NCBI GenBank assembly: GCA_050186335.1
Contig: JBFWYO010000085.1
Coordinates: 1-20,590 of the forward strand
DNA length: 20,590 nucleotides
Direction of reading: 5' to 3'
DNA from: JBFWYO01 sp050186335
GTDB lineage: Bacteria > Pseudomonadota > Alphaproteobacteria > Bin65
This document shows positions 16,701 through 20,590 of this stretch, piece by piece; position 1 is the first letter of the stretch; each line of letters begins with the position of its first letter. Made by a program: the position numbers and the translations under genes. The notes below the pieces were generated by a model, which was not told the DNA's origin, did not search any database, and was given only the letters and a program-made list of their open reading frames with translations.

Positions 16701-17497
16701 TGCTGGTCGACAGCCATTGCCATCTGGATTTTCCGGACTTTGCCAAGGATTTCGGCGACGTGATGGCGCGCGCGAGTTCGGCCAACATCGGCACCATGCT
16801 GACCATCGGCACGACGCTGAGCAAATTTTCCACCGTGCGTGCGATCGCCGAGGCGCACGAGCATGTTTATTGCTCGGTCGGCGTGCATCCGCACGAAGCG
16901 GGGCGGGAAGGCGTCGCCTCGCCCGCGCCGCTGCTCGAACTGGCAAATCATCCGAAAGTCGTCGGCATCGGCGAGACCGGGCTGGATTACTTCTACGAGC
17001 ACAGCGCGCGCGATGCGCAGAAAACCAGTTTCGTCGCGCACATCGAAGCTGCCCGCGAATCGAAACTGCCGCTGATCGTGCACGCGCGCGACGCCGACGA
17101 GGACGCCATGGCGATCATGGAGGCCGAATACCGCAACGGCGCGTATCCCGGCGTGATCCATTGCTTTACCGCCTCGCGCAGCTTTGCCGAACGCGCGCTG
17201 GCGCTCGGCTTCTGCATCTCTTTTTCCGGCATCGTGACGTTCAGGAACGCCAAGGACATCCAGGACACCGCGCGCGCCGTGCCGTTGGATCGGATCCTGG
17301 TCGAAACCGATGCGCCGTACCTGGCGCCGGTGCCCAACCGCGGCAAGCGCAACGAGCCGTCTTTCGTCAGCCATACCGCGCGCTTCCTGGCCGAGCTCAA
17401 GGGTATTTCGGCCGACGCGCTGGCGCGGGACACGACCGACAATTTCTTCAACCTGTTCCGCAAGGCCAAACGCCCGGCGGCAACGGCAACCGCCTGA
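16697..17497 (+). CDS. TatD family deoxyribonuclease/metal-dependent hydrolase
   Basis: This 266-residue TIM-barrel hydrolase has all metal ligands of the family: His7 and His9 (DSHCHLD), Glu93 (GETGLDYFY), His129 (LIVHARD), His155 (VIHCFTAS) and Asp205 (LVETDAPYL). TatD proteins have 3'-5' exonuclease activity and have been linked to DNA repair and D-aminoacyl-tRNA processing. The start overlaps the metG stop; a second ATG follows directly at 16700. The metG-tatD-MBL order is common in this class of bacteria. Confidence 0.95.
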   Translation: MMLVDSHCHLDFPDFAKDFGDVMARASSANIGTMLTIGTTLSKFSTVRAIAEAHEHVYCSVGVHPHEAGREGVASPAPLLELANHPKVVGIGETGLDYFYEHSARDAQKTSFVAHIEAARESKLPLIVHARDADEDAMAIMEAEYRNGAYPGVIHCFTASRSFAERALALGFCISFSGIVTFRNAKDIQDTARAVPLDRILVETDAPYLAPVPNRGKRNEPSFVSHTARFLAELKGISADALARDTTDNFFNLFRKAKRPAATATA

Positions 17498-17506
17498 GGC
17501 GCGCCG

Positions 17507-18286
17507 ATGCGCGTCACCATCCTCGGCTGCGGCGGCTCGAACGGCGTGCCGGCATTGGGCGGCGCCGGCGGACGCGGCGACTGGGGCCGGTGCGATCCGA
17601 CCAATCCGAAGAACCGTAGGCGGCGCGTGGGCATCCTGGTGGAAGAGGGGCCGACCCGCCTGCTCGTCGACACCTCGCCGGATCTGCGCGAACAATTGCT
17701 CGATGCCGGCGCGGACTCGCTGTCCGCGGTGCTTTACACCCATGAGCATGCCGACCACAGCCATGGGCTGCACGAGTTGCGGCGGCTCTCGAAACTTGCC
17801 GACAAGCGCCTCGACGTGTACGCCGATCCACGCACCCTGAAGCTGCTGTCCCAGCGTTTTGCCTACGCATTCGTGCGAAACGCCGAAAGCAGTTACCCGC
17901 CGATTCTGACCGGCCACGAACTGAACGCGCGCTTTACCGTCGGCGGGCTCGAAATTCGGCCGTTCGAGCAGGATCACGGGCTGGATATGAGATCGATCGG
18001 GTATCGAATCGGATCAATGGCCTACTCGACCGACGTTCATAAATTGGATGAAGCGGCATTTGGGATGCTGGAAGGCATCGAACTGTGGATCGTCGACTGC
18101 CTGCGCGAGGCGCCGCATCCGACCCATTCGCATTTCGCCCAGACCCTCGAGTGGATCGCGCGCGTCAACCCGAAACGCGCGATCCTCACGCACATGGACG
18201 AAAGCGTCGATTACGAAACCCTGCGCGCGAAATGTCCGCCGGGCGTCGAGCCGGCCTTCGACGGCATGGTCGTTGAACTCGGCTGA
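17507..18286 (+). CDS. MBL-fold metallo-hydrolase, PhnP-like
   Basis: This 259-residue metallo-beta-lactamase fold protein carries the H79-x-H81-x-D83-H84 motif (YTHEHADHSHGL). Later ligands lie in STDVHKLDE and LTHMDES. The N-terminus (TILGCGGSNGVPALGG) and the GRCDPTNPKNRRRR loop are typical of the PhnP/cyclic-phosphodiesterase-like group, which hydrolyses phosphodiesters with two metal ions. The substrate here is unknown; no phn genes are nearby. It ends the + strand housekeeping run and converges with the next gene with only three bases between the stops. Confidence 0.92.
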   Translation: MRVTILGCGGSNGVPALGGAGGRGDWGRCDPTNPKNRRRRVGILVEEGPTRLLVDTSPDLREQLLDAGADSLSAVLYTHEHADHSHGLHELRRLSKLADKRLDVYADPRTLKLLSQRFAYAFVRNAESSYPPILTGHELNARFTVGGLEIRPFEQDHGLDMRSIGYRIGSMAYSTDVHKLDEAAFGMLEGIELWIVDCLREAPHPTHSHFAQTLEWIARVNPKRAILTHMDESVDYETLRAKCPPGVEPAFDGMVVELG

Positions 18287-18289
18287 TCT

Positions 18290-19171
18290 TCAGGAATACA
18301 GCATGATGTCGCCGTTCGGCAGGCGGCCGAGGAAGCTGCCGGTGCCGAGGCGCCGCGTGCCGTCCTTCGGATTGGCCGTTGGTGTCCAACCGTGCGGGTT
18401 GCGGTTGTTGAACATGATCACGTCGCCGATGATCGGTTCAAACGTCACGCTTTCGGCGTCCTGGTAGACCTCCGGCTTCATGAAGATTTCCGGCGTGCTG
18501 ACGTTGCGCTTGCTCTGCCACGGCCGGTTATAGACCGTGGTCTCGCCGCCTTGCGCGGGCCGCAGCAGATAGAGGTTCCACGACACGTCGGCGTCGATCG
18601 AGCCGAGCTTGGCGTAGCCGGGCGCGGTAAACGGTCCGAAGCCGCAATGCACCGGACCGCCCATGGTCACTTCGCGGAAGATGCCCGCGTAATACTTGCC
18701 GAAGGGCGGGCCTTCGTCGCCGATATCGACCCGGCCGGGCCAGTTCCTGCGCACCGTGTCCATCATGCGGTTGACGACGTGGAACGAGTGGTCGAACACC
18801 TGTTTCTGCAGCGCGTAGCAGCCCGGCACATCGGCGAAATACTCGGCCTTGGGACGCGACGCATATTGGAACTGCGGCATGCCGATAAAACGTGACTTGG
18901 TATAGGAAATATCCTCGGTCGGCACCTGGAACATACCGGCCTTTTCGACGACCTTGTCATAGGCTTTGACCACGGCATCGACTTCCGCCTGGGTGGCGAA
19001 GTTGGGCACATGGATGAGCGGGATCTCATTGTTGAACAGGAGGCGCAGATTCTCCGCCGTGAGCGGCTGCGGCTCGCGCGTGCGCCAGGGACGATCGGAA
19101 ATCGGCGGCGCGGTGAAGACCGGGTTAGTCAGTGCCGGGTTGGTCGATTCGGAAGCGACCTGAGCGGGCAT
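18290..19171 (-). CDS. Fe(II)/2-oxoglutarate enzyme with HxG motif, candidate radical halogenase (WelO5-like)
   Basis: From ATG 19171 it has 293 residues; ATG 19177 gives 295 but directly abuts the GGAGGA site. The C-terminal half has the double-stranded beta-helix pattern: VHCGFGPF (His175, Gly177), SWNLYLLRPAQGGETTVYNR, IIGDVIMFNNRNPHGW (His260) and a 2OG-binding Arg in TRRLGTGSF (273-274). The position usually held by the Asp/Glu iron ligand is Gly. In known family members a Gly or Ala there leaves room for chloride or bromide, as in WelO5, BesD and SyrB2. From memory, WelO5 (290 residues) has the same motif order, including VHVG, a Ser followed by GGE at the same spacing (Ser197 here) and TRR near the end. 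No carrier protein or known pathway lies nearby, so it may act on a free small molecule. Hydroxylase activity cannot be excluded. Confidence 0.8.
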   Translation of the reverse strand: MPAQVASESTNPALTNPVFTAPPISDRPWRTREPQPLTAENLRLLFNNEIPLIHVPNFATQAEVDAVVKAYDKVVEKAGMFQVPTEDISYTKSRFIGMPQFQYASRPKAEYFADVPGCYALQKQVFDHSFHVVNRMMDTVRRNWPGRVDIGDEGPPFGKYYAGIFREVTMGGPVHCGFGPFTAPGYAKLGSIDADVSWNLYLLRPAQGGETTVYNRPWQSKRNVSTPEIFMKPEVYQDAESVTFEPIIGDVIMFNNRNPHGWTPTANPKDGTRRLGTGSFLGRLPNGDIMLYS

Positions 19172-19177
19172 CGGCAT

Positions 19178-19183
19178 TCCTCC
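19178..19183 (-). promoter_or_regulatory. Ribosome binding site that decides the start of the HxG enzyme
   Basis: GGAGGA on the minus strand ends directly before ATG 19177 but six bases before ATG 19171. The spacing favours the second ATG. Confidence 0.6.
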
Positions 19184-19194
19184 ATTTATAACGC

Positions 19195-19211
19195 ATTATG
19201 ACAGTCATAAT
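19195..19211. promoter_or_regulatory. 17-bp perfect palindrome, candidate operator
   Basis: ATTATGAC-A-GTCATAAT is a perfect inverted repeat with one central base, ending 23 bases upstream of the preferred start of the HxG enzyme. Its minus-strand half CATAAT (19200-19195) is well placed to be a -10 element. Binding of a dimeric regulator would then block or guide RNA polymerase. No good -35 is seen, which would fit a regulated promoter. The regulator is unknown. Confidence 0.55.
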
Positions 19212-19599
19212 TCACTGTTTGGCGACCGATGGCAACATGGGCACCGAAAGCCGGGGCAGACACCGCTAATTCGCGATCCGTTACGGCGCCACCGTGGCGG
19301 GCAGACGTAAGCATCCCATTCGGACACACTGCATTTTGAAACAAAGATATAGAGCAATAAGATCAAGTGATCGCTAAAGCCTCTCCGAGGCGATATAGCC
19401 GCATATCGGGATATTATTTACCATAATATATATTATGCGATTGATTTATAATGACATTTTATAACCCGCCGCCCGATCAAAGACCTACAGCCGATAATTA
19501 AATTTCGTCTTAGGTCCGTTCGCACCCGTTGCCGCCCCGTTCGACACTATATATCGCGTTCCGCCTGTGCGTAACTGAGCAACAAAATTACTTGCACAC
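19212..19599. other. AT-rich intergenic region without a supported gene
   Basis: This is non-coding DNA between the HxG enzyme promoter and the end of the phage-like cluster. The middle (about 19330-19505) is strongly AT-rich and holds a second perfect palindrome at 19422-19437. I see no tRNA, clear terminator or attachment-site duplication. Confidence 0.6.
19422..19437. repeat. 16-bp perfect palindrome
   Basis: CATAATAT followed by ATATTATG is a perfect inverted repeat. It shares the hexamers CATAAT and ATTATG with the palindrome at 19195-19211, though in the opposite order. It could be a second binding site or just AT-rich DNA. Confidence 0.35.
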
Positions 19600-20190
19600 T
19601 CAAGCCAGCGCGAGCGCCCCGTAAATGATCGCGCCGGAAGCGTACTCGCCAAAGATCGTAGGCCGGTCGATACCGTCGCGCGGCGGCATCAGGCCCCAGC
19701 CGAGCCAGTACGCGCCGGCGACCAGCACGCCCACGGGCAGCAGGAACCAGCCGGCATGGCCGAGCCAGATCAGCGCGATGCCGGCCGGCAGCGTGAAGAT
19801 CGAATAGATGATCGTGTGGCCGGTGAAGTCGCGCGCGGTCTGGCGGCTCGGCGCGGCATAGGGCTCGGGGCCGAAGATGCGATCCAGCAGCGGCTTGAGA
19901 AACTCGTTGTCCGGCCGGTTCATACGGCCCATGTCCATGTAGCTTCCATGGCCCAGAACCCACGTCACCGCCGCCAGCAAGCCCGCCAGAGCGCCCCAGA
20001 TTGAGCCTGTCGATATACAGGCTACCAACCACGCCAGAGCTAGCCCAGAACAAACCCTGAACCACCGTGGCGAGTCGTGGTCGCCGCCGAACCAGCGCCG
20101 GAACAGGGCACCGGCTGCGGCGGAAGCCAGCGCGACGGCGATGCCCGCCGCGTCACAAAGCCCGATGCCTTCGCAGAGCGGGAACGTCAC
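19600..20190 (-). CDS. Phage-like multi-helix membrane protein
   Basis: This 196-residue protein starts at GTG 20190, which overlaps the stop of the 32-residue gene by GTGA, so it is probably translated by coupling. Hydrophobic segments lie at about 12-30, 46-62, 63-80, 125-143, 147-166 and 184-196. Between them is a charged loop (about 82-122, GRMNRPDNEFLKPLLDRIFG). I do not recognise a named family, but this gene type next to spanin-like genes is typical of prophages. It could be a holin-like or superinfection-related membrane protein; neither is shown. It is the last gene of the cluster. Confidence 0.7.
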   Translation of the reverse strand: MTFPLCEGIGLCDAAGIAVALASAAAGALFRRWFGGDHDSPRWFRVCSGLALAWLVACISTGSIWGALAGLLAAVTWVLGHGSYMDMGRMNRPDNEFLKPLLDRIFGPEPYAAPSRQTARDFTGHTIIYSIFTLPAGIALIWLGHAGWFLLPVGVLVAGAYWLGWGLMPPRDGIDRPTIFGEYASGAIIYGALALA

Positions 20191-20285
20191 AGCCCGAACA
20201 ACGCGCCCGCGAACCGGCCGACGACGAAGCCGACAACGGCACCGATCAGCAGCGGCAGGATGTTCGCTTTGAGGTATTCAAGCAT
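20187..20285 (-). CDS. Small one-helix membrane protein, 32 residues
   Basis: ATG 20285 lies one base after the stop of the lipoprotein gene and has AAGGAG eight bases upstream, a strong site. The product starts MLEYLKANILP and then forms a single hydrophobic helix with Gly spacing (GAVVGFVVGRFAGALFGL). The stop overlaps the GTG of the next gene. Small one-helix proteins in lysis regions can be pinholins or antiholins, but this is only a possibility. Confidence 0.65.
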   Translation of the reverse strand: MLEYLKANILPLLIGAVVGFVVGRFAGALFGL

Positions 20286-20286
20286 G

Positions 20287-20547
20287 TCAGTTCTCCTTGT
20301 TCAGGGCGCGGCATTGCGCCCGCAGTTCACCGTAATCGTCCACGAGCCGGCGCAGATTGGCCGCCTCGCCCTTCGTGCGCAGCGCGGCGTATTCGTCGCC
20401 GGCCGCCTCCTGAAGCTGTTTCGCGTACTCGACGATCTGCGGGCAGCGGGTCTTAAAAGTCACCGCGCTTGAGCACGCCGTCAGTGCCGTCAGAGCCGAC
20501 GCGATCGCGAAACTTCTCGCGAGCGCCTTCCATGCGTTTGGCTGCAT
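20287..20547 (-). CDS. Rz1-like phage lipoprotein (candidate outer-membrane spanin)
   Basis: The 86-residue product has a signal peptide with lipobox LTAC25, predicting a 62-residue mature lipoprotein. The mature part (CPQIVEYAKQLQEAA and LRRLVDDYGELRAQCRAL) is helical and resembles small proteins I know from alphaproteobacterial prophages near Rz-like genes. The first 95 bases overlap, in another frame, the end of the upstream frame. That overlap is a hallmark of Rz/Rz1 spanin pairs, which fuse inner and outer membranes at the last step of host lysis. Unlike lambda Rz1 it is not Pro-rich, so the spanin role is inferred from position and lipobox. Confidence 0.72.
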   Translation of the reverse strand: MQPNAWKALARSFAIASALTALTACSSAVTFKTRCPQIVEYAKQLQEAAGDEYAALRTKGEAANLRRLVDDYGELRAQCRALNKEN

Positions 20548-20590
20548 CGTTCTCTTCCTTGGTGATCTCCGCTTGAACTTCCTGGCGGCC
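20453..20590 (-). CDS. Rz-like protein, 3' end only (cut by window edge)
   Basis: A frame open from the window edge ends at TAA 20455-20453. The visible 45 residues are charged and helical (EVQAEITKEENDAAKRMEGA, then REKFRDRVGSDGTDGVLKRG). It runs out of frame over the start of the lipoprotein gene. The context suggests the C-terminal coiled-coil end of an inner-membrane spanin of the Rz type. The N-terminal membrane anchor would lie outside the window. Confidence 0.55.
   Translation of the reverse strand, partial: GRQEVQAEITKEENDAAKRMEGAREKFRDRVGSDGTDGVLKRGDF

Noticed and set aside
14796..16946. Minus-strand frame of 716 codons opposite holB, metG and tatD
   Set aside because: It is very long but has no motif, and it lies over three certain housekeeping genes. 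It is a codon-bias artefact.
19547..20065. Alternative minus-strand frame of 172 codons in the phage-like region
   Set aside because: It overlaps the membrane protein gene in another frame. The product is rich in Arg, Ala and Gly without membrane segments or domains.
1..20590. CRISPR array, insertion sequence or integrase gene
   Set aside because: No regularly spaced direct repeats, transposase or integrase motifs were seen in the window.

Overview
The window looks like the chromosome of a GC-rich alphaproteobacterium, possibly Rhodospirillales or Hyphomicrobiales. The main support is the run rlpA - D-Ala-D-Ala carboxypeptidase - tmk - holB - metG - tatD - MBL hydrolase (9153-18286, + strand), a gene order I know from alphaproteobacteria. 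Strong GC-rich codon bias and frequent TTG/GTG starts behind clear Shine-Dalgarno sites fit this. The species cannot be told from the sequence alone.

Left part (1-3690). A minus-strand operon runs off the left edge: a FrnE/DsbA-like thiol oxidoreductase with a His-rich tail, a Cys-rich DUF1326 protein, and a Met-rich DUF2182 membrane protein overlapping it by ATGA. A good sigma70-type promoter precedes it. Divergent from it are a three-helix membrane protein and an acyl-CoA dehydrogenase.

Second part (3691-5671). This stretch is visibly poorer in GC. It holds an alpha/beta-hydrolase with an unusual nucleophile elbow, tRNA-Ser(UGA), a terminator-like hairpin and AT-rich spacer, and has the look of acquired DNA.

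Third part (5672-13189). A MocR-type regulator that has lost the PLP-binding lysine is followed by a YdcF/DUF218 membrane protein. Next come three cell-wall genes: an MltB-type lytic transglycosylase, an RlpA lipoprotein with a SPOR domain, and a short D-Ala-D-Ala carboxypeptidase. An alpha/beta-hydrolase and an NmrA-like NAD(P)-binding protein then sit between the cell-wall genes and tmk.

Fourth part (13248-18286). Tightly packed housekeeping genes: tmk and holB overlap by ATGA, metG and tatD overlap by ATGA, and an MBL-fold hydrolase closes the run.

Right part (18290-20590, minus strand). Convergent with the MBL gene is an Fe(II)/2-oxoglutarate enzyme whose metal-binding motif reads His-x-Gly instead of His-x-Asp. 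Its overall layout matches, from memory, the WelO5-type radical halogenases. It is the most interesting gene here, and a 17-bp perfect palindrome lies in its promoter region. Past an AT-rich spacer is what looks like the end of a prophage lysis region: an Rz-like reading frame cut by the window edge, an overlapping out-of-frame Rz1-like lipoprotein, a 32-residue one-helix protein and a multi-helix membrane protein.
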